The notes beneath the pieces were generated by a model. The model was not told the origin of the DNA. It worked only from the letters and a program-made list of their open reading frames with translations, and did not search any database. From the NCBI RefSeq assembly GCF_037450285.1, contig NZ_JAQISN010000001.1, positions 2,294,001 to 2,358,000 of the forward strand: 64,000 nucleotides of DNA, written 5' to 3'. The stretch's first letter is position 1; the number at the start of each line of letters is the position of its first letter. Shown here one piece after another: positions 1-8,449 of the stretch. The position numbers were made by a program, and so were the translations under genes. The stretch is from Erwinia sp. SLM-02. Lineage in GTDB: Bacteria > Pseudomonadota > Gammaproteobacteria > Enterobacterales > Enterobacteriaceae.

Positions 1-50
1 GCTGGTTCAAAAATTAATACGTCTGGTATCGCCGTTTGAATTACCTTCAT
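1..50 (-). CDS. rfbC: dTDP-4-dehydrorhamnose 3,5-epimerase, N-terminal fragment cut by the window edge
   Basis: The ATG is at 48-50 on the minus strand and the frame reads MKVIQTAIPDVLIFEP before the window ends. This matches the usual RfbC/RmlC N-terminus (M-x-V-I-x-T-x-IPDV-x-IFEP). It starts one base after the rfbA stop, so the two are translationally linked in a B-D-A-C order. RfbC performs the third step of dTDP-L-rhamnose synthesis. Only 16 codons are visible, so the identification rests on this short motif plus operon context. Confidence 0.8.
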   Translation of the reverse strand, partial: MKVIQTAIPDVLIFEP

Positions 51-51
51 T

Positions 52-930
52 TCAGAACTGACCTTTAATCATTTTTAGTAAGTATTTGCCGTAATCATTT
101 TTCGCCAGCGGCTCCGCCAGCTTTTTCACCTGCGCCGCATCGATAAACCCTTTGCGATAGGCAATCTCTTCCGGACAGGACACCTTCAGTCCCTGACGGT
201 CTTCGATGGTCTTAATGAAGTTACTGGCTTCAATCAGGCTGTGGTGCGTACCGGTATCCAGCCACGCGTAGCCTCGACCCATCATCGCCACTTTCAGCGT
301 GCCGCGCTCCATATAAAGGCGGTTGATGTCGGTGATTTCCAGCTCACCGCGCGGGGAAGGCTTCAGGCTTTTAGCCAGCTCAACGACGCTGTTGTCGTAG
401 AAATAAAGGCCGGTCACCGCGTAGTTGCTTTTCGGCTCCAGCGGTTTTTCTTCCAGCGAGACCGCGATGCCCTGTCTGTCGAACTCGACGACGCCGTAGC
501 GCTCCGGATCGTTGACGTGATAGGCAAATACCGTGGCTCCCGAAGGCTGACTGACGGCCTCCTCCAGCTCTTTCGGCAGATCGTGACCATAGAAAATATT
601 ATCGCCGAGCACCAGCGCGCAGTTATCTTCACCGATAAACTCTTCGCCGATAATAAACGCCTGCGCCAGCCCGTCAGGGCTGTCCTGCACTTTATACTGC
701 AGATTCAGCCCCCACTGACTACCGTCACCCAGCAGCTGCTCAAAGCGCGGCGTATCCTGTGGGGTACTGATAATCAGAATATCGCGGATCCCGGCCAGCA
801 TCAGGGTGCTGATTGGGTAATAGATCATCGGCTTGTCGTAGATCGGCAGCAGCTGTTTGCTTACGGCCATGGTAACCGGATAGAGGCGGGTTCCGGAACC
901 GCCAGCGAGAATAATGCCTTTACGCTTCAT
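52..930 (-). CDS. rfbA: Glucose-1-phosphate thymidylyltransferase
   Basis: A 292-residue protein, full length for RmlA/RfbA. It condenses glucose-1-phosphate with dTTP to dTDP-glucose, the first committed step to dTDP-L-rhamnose. The N-terminus has the nucleotidyltransferase signature KGIILAGGSGTRLYP, followed by the KQLLPIYDKPMIYYP block. The central LGDNIFYG motif is the metal/nucleotide-binding region. It lies between rfbD (36-base gap) and rfbC (1-base gap) in a minus-strand operon beginning at wecA. The rhamnose could feed O-antigen, enterobacterial common antigen-like polymers or exopolysaccharide; the sequence alone does not say which. Confidence 0.95.
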   Translation of the reverse strand: MKRKGIILAGGSGTRLYPVTMAVSKQLLPIYDKPMIYYPISTLMLAGIRDILIISTPQDTPRFEQLLGDGSQWGLNLQYKVQDSPDGLAQAFIIGEEFIGEDNCALVLGDNIFYGHDLPKELEEAVSQPSGATVFAYHVNDPERYGVVEFDRQGIAVSLEEKPLEPKSNYAVTGLYFYDNSVVELAKSLKPSPRGELEITDINRLYMERGTLKVAMMGRGYAWLDTGTHHSLIEASNFIKTIEDRQGLKVSCPEEIAYRKGFIDAAQVKKLAEPLAKNDYGKYLLKMIKGQF

Positions 931-966
931 AATTTTTCTCTTTTTAATTCAAACGCAGTGCGTTAG

Positions 967-1869
967 TTAGCCCAGAATCTGCGAAACGTTGAGTTCCTGC
1001 AGCATTCGCCGCACGCCCAGCTGCCACTCGGGCAGGGTAAGTCCGAACGTCGTGCAGAATTTTTCGGTCACCAGTCGGGAATTTAGCGGGCGGCGTGCCG
1101 GGGTCGGGTAACGGCTTGTCGGCACCGCATGCAGATTTTTTAACGCAAGCTCGACACCCCTTTTTCTGGCTTCGGCAAAAACGAACTGGGCATAGTCGAA
1201 CCAGGTTGTTGTACCGGATGCCACCAGATGGTAAAGCCCTGCTGCATCGGGGATATGCTGCACCGTGCGGATTGCATGTGCGCTACAGTCTGCAATTAAA
1301 TCCGCACCGGTTGGTGCGCCAAACTGATCGTTAATCACCGACAGTTCTTCACGTTCTGCGGCAAGACGCAGCATGGTTCTGGCGAAGTTATTGCCCCGGC
1401 TGGCATACACCCAACTGGTTCTGAAGATTAAATGTTTTTTGCAGTGCTGCTGAATCGCCCGTTCGCCCGCCAGCTTGCTGGCACCGTAAACGTTCTGCGG
1501 ATCGGTCGCATCGCTTTCCTGCCAGGGGCGATCGCCCTCCCCCGGGAAGACATAATCGGTGGAGTAATGCACCAGCAGCGCGCCCAGCCGATGGGCTTCT
1601 TTTGCCAGGACCTCAACGGTCGCGGCATTGACCTGATGCGCCTGCTCCGCTTCCGACTCGGCTTTGTCCACCGCCGTCCAGGCGGCGGCATTCACAATCA
1701 CATCGGGCCGCAGCAGGCGCACGGTATCAGCGAGATCCTGCGGCCGGGTGAAGTCGCCGCAGTAGTCGGTTGAGTCAGAGGCCAGGGCCGTCAGCTGGCC
1801 CAACGGCGCAAGAGCACGCTGCAGTTCCCAACCTACCTGGCCGTTTTTACCCAATAGCAAAATCTTCAC
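967..1869 (-). CDS. rfbD: dTDP-4-dehydrorhamnose reductase
   Basis: A short-chain dehydrogenase/reductase that makes the final NAD(P)H-dependent reduction to dTDP-L-rhamnose. The N-terminal Rossmann motif is GKNGQVGWEL, and the catalytic YxxxK appears as YGASKLAGE (with STDYVFPGE just upstream). The frame stays open upstream to 1902, but I prefer a GTG start at 1867-1869. It gives 300 aa, the family length, starts VKILLLGKNGQVG, and overlaps the rfbB stop in a GTGA junction. The C-terminal SRPxNSRL-type substrate motif is present as ARRPLNSRLVTEKF. Confidence 0.93.
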   Translation of the reverse strand: MKILLLGKNGQVGWELQRALAPLGQLTALASDSTDYCGDFTRPQDLADTVRLLRPDVIVNAAAWTAVDKAESEAEQAHQVNAATVEVLAKEAHRLGALLVHYSTDYVFPGEGDRPWQESDATDPQNVYGASKLAGERAIQQHCKKHLIFRTSWVYASRGNNFARTMLRLAAEREELSVINDQFGAPTGADLIADCSAHAIRTVQHIPDAAGLYHLVASGTTTWFDYAQFVFAEARKRGVELALKNLHAVPTSRYPTPARRPLNSRLVTEKFCTTFGLTLPEWQLGVRRMLQELNVSQILG

Positions 1870-2957
1870 GGCTGACGCCCGCTGTAGTTTTGCGCAATCC
1901 ACGACTGGTAGGCACCGCTTTTAACGTTGCTGACCCATTTAGCGTTATCCAGATACCACTGCACGGTTTTGCGAATGCCGCTTTCAAAAGTCTCCAGCGG
2001 CTGCCAGCCCAGCTCACGGCCGATTTTATTGGCATCGATTGCATAGCGACGATCGTGGCCCGGACGGTCAGCAACGTAGCTGATTTGCTGGCGATAGCTC
2101 CCGGCTTTCGGCACCATCTCGTCCAGCAGGTCGCAGATCGTTTCCACCACCTGCAGGTTCTGCTTCTCGTTGTGGCCACCGATATTGTAGGTTTCACCCA
2201 CTTCGCCGCGGGTCACCACCGTGTACAGGGCGCGGGCGTGATCCTCAACATAGAGCCAGTCGCGGATCTGATCGCCTTTACCATAAATGGGCAGGTTTTT
2301 ACCTTCCAGGGCATTGAGGATCACCAGCGGAATCAACTTCTCCGGGAAGTGGTACGGACCGTAGTTATTGGAGCAGTTGGTCACCACCGTCGGCAGGCCG
2401 TAGGTGCGAAGCCAGGCTCGAACCAGATGGTCGCTGGAGGCTTTGGAGGCGGAGTAAGGGCTGCTGGGAGCGTACGAGGTGGTTTCAGTGAACAGCGGCA
2501 GTTTACTGTGCGGATCGCTGACTTCATCGGGGTGAGGCAGGTCACCATACACCTCATCCGTTGAAATATGGTGGAAACGGAAAGCCGCTTTGCGCGAGCC
2601 GTCCAGCCCGCTCCAGTACTGGCGAGCAGCCTCAAGCAGCACGTAGGTTCCGACGATATTGGTTTCAATGAAATCAGCAGGGCCGCTGATAGAGCGATCG
2701 ACGTGGCTTTCTGCCGCCAGATGCATGACGGCATCCGGCTGATGGCGGGCGAAAATAGCGGCCATAGTGGCTTTATCACAAATATCAACTTGCTCAAAGG
2801 CATAGCGGGGATCTGAACTGACCGCCGCAACGGATTCGAGGTTTCCGGCATAGGTGAGTTTATCAACGTTGACAACGCTGTCAGTGGTTTCGTTGATGAT
2901 ATGGCGCACAACGGCAGAGCCGATAAAGCCGGCACCGCCGGTCACTAAAATTTTCAC
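1866..2957 (-). CDS. rfbB: dTDP-glucose 4,6-dehydratase
   Basis: NAD-dependent extended SDR enzyme that converts dTDP-glucose to the 4-keto-6-deoxy intermediate. It starts with the Rossmann motif VKILVTGGAGFIGSAVVRHI and has the catalytic stretch HISTDEVYGDL (T-D-E) and YSASKASSDHLVRA (YxxxK). A GTG start at 2955-2957, preceded by AGAGAG, gives 363 aa, close to the usual 355-361. A longer reading from 2987 adds ten atypical residues, so I rejected it. It follows wecA by 79 bases and overlaps rfbD by four bases. Confidence 0.95.
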   Translation of the reverse strand: MKILVTGGAGFIGSAVVRHIINETTDSVVNVDKLTYAGNLESVAAVSSDPRYAFEQVDICDKATMAAIFARHQPDAVMHLAAESHVDRSISGPADFIETNIVGTYVLLEAARQYWSGLDGSRKAAFRFHHISTDEVYGDLPHPDEVSDPHSKLPLFTETTSYAPSSPYSASKASSDHLVRAWLRTYGLPTVVTNCSNNYGPYHFPEKLIPLVILNALEGKNLPIYGKGDQIRDWLYVEDHARALYTVVTRGEVGETYNIGGHNEKQNLQVVETICDLLDEMVPKAGSYRQQISYVADRPGHDRRYAIDANKIGRELGWQPLETFESGIRKTVQWYLDNAKWVSNVKSGAYQSWIAQNYSGRQP

Positions 2958-3036
2958 GCGTATCTCTCTTAAAATAATGTCTGGCAAAATGCGCTGAGGA
3001 ACGGTTTCCTCTCGCGTAATGGCACATCAAAGCGGA

Positions 3037-4101
3037 CTATTTCACGGCAAGGAATCGCCCAAAAGTCACTTTTAATTTTTCCAGTGATTTCATCGCAAAC
3101 AGCATTGAAATAAAGCTACCGACGAACAGGGCAAGCTGCCAGTTGTCAGGCACGCGGCAACCTTCCAGAATAATGCCGATCATGCCACTGAAAACCTGGG
3201 CGGAGGTCATAATCACTAACGTCCAGCGACCGCTGAGGCCGACGCGCATCAGAATATGATGCATATGCTCACGATCGGGGCGGAACGGGCTGCAACCCCG
3301 CCGCAGGCGCGCAATCATCACACGCATCATGTCCATCAGCGGCACCGCAATCAGCCACAGCGCCGTTACCGGGCTCATAATGGCGTCCTGTCCCTGTGAG
3401 GCAACAATCAGCAGCCAGATAACCGTAAAGCCAATCAGCATGCTGCCGGCATCGCCCATAAAGACTTTGAATTTACGTCCCCAGGGAATACCGAGGTTGA
3501 GCAGAATATACGGCAGACAGGCGGCCATCAGGCACATACACCACATCGCCATATCATCATTGCCGCCCATGATAAACACGATGCCCAGCGAGCCAAAGGT
3601 CACGCAGGACAGCGCGCCCAGTAGTCCATCAATGCCGTCGACCATATTGAAGGCGTTAATTGCCGCAATGACGGCGAACAGAGTAATCACGTAGCCGAAT
3701 GCGCCAAGAACCAGTTGGTAGCCAAAAAGAATGTTGCCCAGCGAAGACAGATACAGGCCGTTGTACATCATAATGCCGGCAACCGCCGCCTGCAGACCCA
3801 TACGCGGCATGACGGGCAGGTCAAACCGATCGTCAAGCACCCCCACCAGCAGCAGCAGGGTGGCGCAAATCATATAGATGTCAAAATCAGGCAGCCACGC
3901 GGGCTGCAGCGCGTAAAGTATCCATAAAGAGAAATAGACTGAAACACCGCCGACCAAAGGGATATGCCCACTATGGAGTTTGCGCGCGTTGGGCTTGTCC
4001 ACCAGCCCCACTTTGCGAGCCACTTTTCTCGCAATAAACAACAGCGCTAAAGCTCCCAGAAAGATGAGAACGATCTCTTGCATATGTGCACCAATGCTCA
4101 C
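3037..4101 (-). CDS. wecA: Undecaprenyl-phosphate alpha-N-acetylglucosaminyl 1-phosphate transferase family (WecA-like)
   Basis: Polyprenyl-phosphate sugar-1-phosphate transferase of the MraY/WecA family. It loads the first sugar phosphate onto undecaprenyl phosphate in the inner membrane. About eleven hydrophobic segments are visible. Family motifs include KVGLVDKPNARKLHSGHIPLVGG, LGVLDDR (Asp-rich loop), NAFNMVDGIDGLLG, KVFMGDAGSMLIGF and the C-terminal loop RPDREHMHHILMRVGLS. The frame opens with GTG at 4101, with an ATG option at 4083, and neither has a strong Shine-Dalgarno. Being first in a rhamnose operon behind an ops element points to O-antigen or a related glycan rather than housekeeping common antigen, but that is inference. 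Confidence 0.88.
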   Translation of the reverse strand: MSIGAHMQEIVLIFLGALALLFIARKVARKVGLVDKPNARKLHSGHIPLVGGVSVYFSLWILYALQPAWLPDFDIYMICATLLLLVGVLDDRFDLPVMPRMGLQAAVAGIMMYNGLYLSSLGNILFGYQLVLGAFGYVITLFAVIAAINAFNMVDGIDGLLGALSCVTFGSLGIVFIMGGNDDMAMWCMCLMAACLPYILLNLGIPWGRKFKVFMGDAGSMLIGFTVIWLLIVASQGQDAIMSPVTALWLIAVPLMDMMRVMIARLRRGCSPFRPDREHMHHILMRVGLSGRWTLVIMTSAQVFSGMIGIILEGCRVPDNWQLALFVGSFISMLFAMKSLEKLKVTFGRFLAVK

Positions 4102-4129
4102 TTAGCTTTTGCATTTTGCTCTTTGAAAC

Positions 4130-4158
4130 CACGCTACCGCCCCTGGCACAGTAGTCCA
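4130..4158 (-). promoter_or_regulatory. JUMPstart/ops element upstream of wecA-rfbBDAC
   Basis: On the minus strand the sequence reads GCCAGGGGCGGTAGCGTGG, containing the ops core GGCGGTAGCGT at 4131-4141. The upstream bases also resemble the JUMPstart consensus. ops recruits RfaH to RNA polymerase, allowing long polysaccharide operons to be read through (established for E. coli rfb, waa and capsule operons). It lies about 30 bases ahead of the wecA start. Confidence 0.85.
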
Positions 4159-4480
4159 GTTCGCTTCACATGATTTCCCCTACTCAAGCATAGTCAGACT
4201 ATCCTGCCTGACTAATTTTTTTCTTCAGATAACTCCTGGAAACAAAATCACACCAAGCATTACCAAAAGAATCACTAATTCTCCCGCCTCGGCAGGACGC
4301 ATACAAGTTTAATTTGAAAATTTTTATGAAGAGTGGGGACACCTGCTTTATGTGCGTAATTAAGCAGCGGTTGCGCTCTTTTTTTCATCCAGGAATGTTA
4401 ATAATACGCTATTGAGAATTTTCTCATATAATTCATAAGATAAGTTTTTCTGCTGAGTTGGAGCGAATTTTGAGCGGGCA
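4159..4480. other. Non-coding stretch between wecA leader and galE terminator
   Basis: No convincing gene. The AT-rich sequence should contain the promoter for the wecA-rfb operon on the minus strand, since galE ends in a terminator just upstream of it. I did not find a -35/-10 pair strong enough to call. Confidence 0.5.
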
Positions 4481-4508
4481 AAAAAAAACTCCCGAGCAGG
4501 GAGTTTTT
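4481..4508 (-). terminator. Rho-independent terminator of galF-galE
   Basis: On the minus strand, ACTCCC-tgctc-GGGAGT forms a stem followed by a run of eight T. The other strand also ends in TTTTT, so it may work in both directions. It sits 26 bases past the galE stop and separates galE from the wecA operon. Confidence 0.9.
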
Positions 4509-4534
4509 AAAGTAATTACGATGGCAATTGATAA

Positions 4535-5548
4535 TTAACGATAACCATTCGGGTTATTTGACTGCCAGTTCCAGGTATCGCGCATCATTTCATCAATGCC
4601 GCGGGAAACCCGCCAGTCGAGTTCACTGTCGGCCAGCGAGGCATCCGCCCAGAAGGCAGCCAGATCGCCATCGCGACGCGGAGAAACCTGATAAGGCACC
4701 GCACGGCCGGAGGCTTTTTCAAAGGCCTTCACCATCTCCAGAACCGAATATCCCTTACCTGCCCCAAGGTTATACGCTTTATACCCTGCGATAGCCGGGA
4801 GATGATCCAGCGCCTTTAAATGGCCCTCTGCCAGATCCATGACGTGAATGTAGTCACGCACGCCGGTCCCGTCTTTGGTCGGATAGTCATCACCGAAGAT
4901 GCCGAGTTTTTCCAGGCGACCGATCGCCACCTGCGCAATATATGGCAACAGATTGTTAGGAATACCGTTAGGATCTTCACCAATCAGTCCGGATTCATGC
5001 GCGCCGACCGGGTTGAAATAACGCAGGGCGATGGTTTTAAATTCCGGAATGGCTTTGGCATAGTCGCGCAGGATCTGCTCAACCATCAGTTTCGACGTGC
5101 CGTATGGGCTGGTGGTGCCACCAATCGGAGTGGTTTCCACATAGGGAACCGGCGCATCGGCACCGTATACCGTGGCAGAAGAGCTGAAGATAAACTGGTT
5201 GACGCCTGCGCTGCGCATCTCCTCCAGCAGCACCAGCGTTCCGGTGACGTTATTCTGATAATACTCCAGCGGCTTGCGCGTTGATTCTCCGACGGCCTTC
5301 AGCCCGGCAAAGTGGATCACCGCGCTGATGTCGTGGCTGGCGAAAATATCACGCAGGCAGGCACGATCGAGGATATCCCCTTCGCAGAAGGTGGCGGTTT
5401 TACCCGTCAGCGTTTCAACGCGATTCACCGATTCCCGCGAGGCATTGCTCAGATTGTCCAGCACGACCACATCATCGCCCCGCGCGAGCAGCGACAGGAC
5501 AGTATGGGAACCGATATAGCCTGCTCCACCCGTTACTAAAATAGCCAT
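4535..5548 (-). CDS. galE: UDP-glucose 4-epimerase
   Basis: Extended SDR that interconverts UDP-glucose and UDP-galactose, supplying UDP-Gal for polysaccharide. It starts MAILVTGGAGYIGSHT (NAD motif) and has FSSSATVYG and the YxxxK motif YGTSKLMVEQI. The ATG at 5548 is preceded by AAAGGAG at ideal spacing and gives 337 aa, matching family length; the open frame upstream to 5587 is not needed. It follows galF after 46 bases. Gene order galF-galE is typical of the 3' end of Erwinia exopolysaccharide clusters, so this copy is probably the polysaccharide-associated GalE rather than the gal-operon copy. Confidence 0.94.
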   Translation of the reverse strand: MAILVTGGAGYIGSHTVLSLLARGDDVVVLDNLSNASRESVNRVETLTGKTATFCEGDILDRACLRDIFASHDISAVIHFAGLKAVGESTRKPLEYYQNNVTGTLVLLEEMRSAGVNQFIFSSSATVYGADAPVPYVETTPIGGTTSPYGTSKLMVEQILRDYAKAIPEFKTIALRYFNPVGAHESGLIGEDPNGIPNNLLPYIAQVAIGRLEKLGIFGDDYPTKDGTGVRDYIHVMDLAEGHLKALDHLPAIAGYKAYNLGAGKGYSVLEMVKAFEKASGRAVPYQVSPRRDGDLAAFWADASLADSELDWRVSRGIDEMMRDTWNWQSNNPNGYR

Positions 5549-5594
5549 TGAGACTCCTTTACGCGGCGGGCAGATCCGTCGCGCCAACAGATTG

Positions 5595-6491
5595 TTATTT
5601 AGCCAGAATTTTCTTCACTGCGTCGCGGAAATCACGACCCTGGGCATTGTTACGCAGTCCCCAGGTGACAAACGCCTGCATGTAACCCAGCTTGCGCCCG
5701 CAGTCGAAGCTTTGTCCGCTCAGCAGGTGCGCATCAACCGGGCTCTTTTTGCTCAGGTTAGCAATCGCGTCGGTTAACTGATAGCGGCCCCATGCGCCCG
5801 GCTCCAGATTTTCCAGTTCTGACCAGATATCAGCTGAAAGCACGTAGCGGCCCACGGCGGAGAGATCGGAGCCCAGCGCCTGCGGCTGCTCCGGCTTTTC
5901 AACATACTCGACAATCTGGCTGACGCGGCCCGGGATAGTCAGAGGGTCTTTGGTGGTAATGACCGAATACTCAGACAGGTCGGCGTCCGGCAGGCGGTTG
6001 ACCAGCACCTGGCTACGGCCGGTTTCTTCGAAGCGCGCCACCATTGCGGCCAGGTTGTAGCGCAGCGGATCCGCTGACGCATCATCCAGCAAGACGTCCG
6101 GCAGCAGCACGACAAACGCTTCGTCATGCAGCATCGGGCGGGCACACAGCAGAGAGTTCGCCAGGCCCAGCGGCTGCGGCTGGCGGACGTTCATAATCGT
6201 CACGCCCGGCGGGCAAATCGACTGGACTTCACTGAGCAGCTGACGCTTAACGCGAGCCTCCAGCAGCGCTTCCAGTTCGTAAGAGGTATCAAAGTGGTTT
6301 TCTACTGCATTTTTAGAAGCATGGGTGACCAGAACAATTTCCTTGATGCCCGCTGCCACGCATTCGTCGACGATATACTGAATCATCGGCTTATCTACGA
6401 TCGGCAACATCTCTTTAGGAATGGCTTTTGTAGCAGGGAGCATATGCATACCGAGACCCGCGACCGGGATAACTGCTTTAAGCTTGGTCAT
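5595..6491 (-). CDS. galF: GalF, UTP-glucose-1-phosphate uridylyltransferase-like subunit
   Basis: A 298-residue GalU paralogue. The nucleotide-binding loop reads AGLGMHMLPATKAIPKEMLP. GalU has Thr-Arg where this has Met-His, which is the hallmark of GalF. KPMIQYIVDECVAAGIKEIVLVTHASK and VEKPEQPQ are shared with GalU. In E. coli GalF has little activity alone and is reported to modulate GalU and UDP-glucose levels (established). It heads the galF-galE pair on the minus strand. Usually wza...wzx genes lie directly upstream of galF; here the neighbour is yegH, so the exopolysaccharide genes have been separated from it. Confidence 0.93.
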   Translation of the reverse strand: MTKLKAVIPVAGLGMHMLPATKAIPKEMLPIVDKPMIQYIVDECVAAGIKEIVLVTHASKNAVENHFDTSYELEALLEARVKRQLLSEVQSICPPGVTIMNVRQPQPLGLANSLLCARPMLHDEAFVVLLPDVLLDDASADPLRYNLAAMVARFEETGRSQVLVNRLPDADLSEYSVITTKDPLTIPGRVSQIVEYVEKPEQPQALGSDLSAVGRYVLSADIWSELENLEPGAWGRYQLTDAIANLSKKSPVDAHLLSGQSFDCGRKLGYMQAFVTWGLRNNAQGRDFRDAVKKILAK

Positions 6492-6846
6492 AATTTTTCC
6501 ATATAAATGAAGTAATAAGCGTTCGCTAATTATGCATTACCGGGACGATCTTTAAGTATAATCTTAATCTGAAAAATCTTCAGCCGCGCCGATCGATTAA
6601 ACGCAAAACTTCAGCGGCACCGCGCATCAATGCTCGCCTGTCCGGGTGAATAATATGCTACCTGGGCCAGCATAAAACCAGCCTGAATATCAGATGTTTT
6701 ACTCTTAATGCTCAATTAATCGCTCATTCCACCTAAGTCGATAATTGATAATAATCAGCCACTCCCATCAGTGGGCATTATCAGTTGAAATAGTGCAGAT
6801 TCGCACCCATCATTACGCATCAACTTTTGGTTAACAGGTAAAAACG
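6492..6846. other. Divergent intergenic region galF / yegH with a nested inverted repeat
   Basis: No gene seen. It should hold promoters for galF (-) and yegH (+). A nested palindrome lies at 6746-6783: outer arms TGATAAT (6746-6752) and ATTATCA (6777-6783), inner arms CCACT (6759-6763) and AGTGG (6770-6774). It ends about 60 bases before yegH, so it could be an operator or a 5' leader hairpin. Confidence 0.6.
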
Positions 6847-8412
6847 ATGTTCGAATGGATCGCCGACCCGTCAATCTGGGCCGGACTGGTCACCCTGGTG
6901 GTGCTGGAGCTGGTGCTGGGCATTGATAACCTGGTGTTTATCGCCATCCTGGCGGAAAAACTGCCCCCTGCCCTGCGCGACCGTGCCCGCGTCACCGGGC
7001 TACTGCTGGCTCTGCTGATGCGGCTGGTGCTGCTCGCCTCTATTTCCTGGCTCTCTTCCCTGACCGCCCCGCTGTTCTCCATTGCCGGCCATGCCTTCAG
7101 CGCGCGGGATGCCATTATGCTGGTTGGGGGGATCTTCCTGCTGTTTAAAGCGACCGTTGAACTGAATGAACGGCTGGAAGGCAAAGATGAAGAGCAGAAT
7201 CCGCAAAAACGCGGAGCGCGATTCTGGCCGGTAGTGGCGCAAATCGTGGTGCTGGACGCGGTATTCTCACTCGATTCGGTGATCACCGCCGTAGGCATGG
7301 TGGACCATCTGGCCGTAATGATGGCCGCGGTGATTATCTCGATCATGCTGATGCTGCTGGCCAGTAAGCCGCTGACCCGCTTCGTAAACGGTCACCCGAC
7401 GATTATTATTCTGTGCCTGAGTTTCCTGCTGATGATTGGTTTCAGCCTGGTCGCCGACGGCTTTGGCTACCATATTCCGAAAGGCTACCTTTACGCGGCG
7501 ATTGGTTTCTCGGTGATGATTGAGGCGCTGAATCAGCTTTCCCAGTTCAACCGCCGCCGTTTTCTGTCGGCAAAATCGCCGCTGCGTAAACGCACCGCCG
7601 AAGCGGTACTCCGCCTGCTGCGCGGCAGCCACGAACCGGCGGAACTGGACGCGGAAACCGCCTCCCTGGTAGCCAGCAATACCGCGCCAAAGGCCATTTT
7701 TAATAAGCAGGAACGCATGATGATTGCGAGGGTGCTGGCGATGGGGCAGCGCAGCGTCAGCAGCATTATGACTTCCCGTCATGATATCCAGCACATTGAT
7801 CTGGCCGAGTCGCCGGAGGAGATCATGTCCCGCCTGGACAACAATCAGCACACGCGCCTGATCATTACCGAAAACAGCGAAGAGCCGCTCGGGGTGGTTC
7901 ACGTCATCGAGTTGCTCAAGCAGGCGCTGCACGGTAATCACCTCGATCTGCGGGCGTTAATCCGCCAGCCGCTGGTCTTCCCTGAACAGCTTCCGTTGTT
8001 GCCTGCACTGGAGCAGTTCCGCAATGCGCGAACCCATTTTGCCTTTGTGGTGGATGAGTTTGGTTCGGTTGAGGGGGTGGTCACGCTCAGCGACGTTATG
8101 GAAACCATCGCCGGGAATCTGCCAAACGAAGGAGAACGGCTGGATCCGCGCTACGATATTCAACAAAACGCTGACGGTAGCTGGACCGCTAACGGCCATA
8201 TGCCGCTGGACGATCTGACGATGTATCTGCCGCTGCCGCTGGATGAAAAGCGTGAATACAATACGCTGGCGGGGCTGCTGATGGAGCATTTACAGCACGT
8301 TCCCCAGGTTGGGGAAGAGGTGCAGATCGGTGATTATCTGATCCGCACCCTGCAGGTTGAGAACCATCGGGTGCAGAAGGTGCAGATCGTTCCACCGCAG
8401 GAAGAAGATTAA
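6847..8412 (+). CDS. yegH: YegH, TerC-type membrane protein with CBS pair and CorC/HlyC domain
   Basis: A 521-residue inner-membrane protein. Residues 1 to about 230 form a TerC-like domain of about seven helices with the signatures VVLELVLGIDNLVFI and VLDAVFSLDSVITAVGMVDH, whose acidic residues lie in the membrane. A CBS-domain pair follows (about 290-410, including MTSRHDIQHIDL and VVDEFGSVEGVVTLSDVMETI). A CorC/HlyC domain (about 430-515) ends the protein. Family members are linked to metal-ion handling but the substrate is unproven. It is the standard neighbour of asmA in enterobacteria. Confidence 0.92.
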   Translation: MFEWIADPSIWAGLVTLVVLELVLGIDNLVFIAILAEKLPPALRDRARVTGLLLALLMRLVLLASISWLSSLTAPLFSIAGHAFSARDAIMLVGGIFLLFKATVELNERLEGKDEEQNPQKRGARFWPVVAQIVVLDAVFSLDSVITAVGMVDHLAVMMAAVIISIMLMLLASKPLTRFVNGHPTIIILCLSFLLMIGFSLVADGFGYHIPKGYLYAAIGFSVMIEALNQLSQFNRRRFLSAKSPLRKRTAEAVLRLLRGSHEPAELDAETASLVASNTAPKAIFNKQERMMIARVLAMGQRSVSSIMTSRHDIQHIDLAESPEEIMSRLDNNQHTRLIITENSEEPLGVVHVIELLKQALHGNHLDLRALIRQPLVFPEQLPLLPALEQFRNARTHFAFVVDEFGSVEGVVTLSDVMETIAGNLPNEGERLDPRYDIQQNADGSWTANGHMPLDDLTMYLPLPLDEKREYNTLAGLLMEHLQHVPQVGEEVQIGDYLIRTLQVENHRVQKVQIVPPQEED

Positions 8413-8424
8413 CCAAACGGCCAC

Positions 8425-8449
8425 TAAGGCGTGCCGCAGGCCCGCCTTA
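8425..8449. terminator. Inverted repeat between convergent yegH and asmA
   Basis: TAAGGC (8425-8430) pairs with GCCTTA (8444-8449), with an inner GCC/GGC pair. It overlaps the asmA stop codon. There is no T run, so it may be a shared transcription barrier or a 3' stabilising hairpin. Confidence 0.45.
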
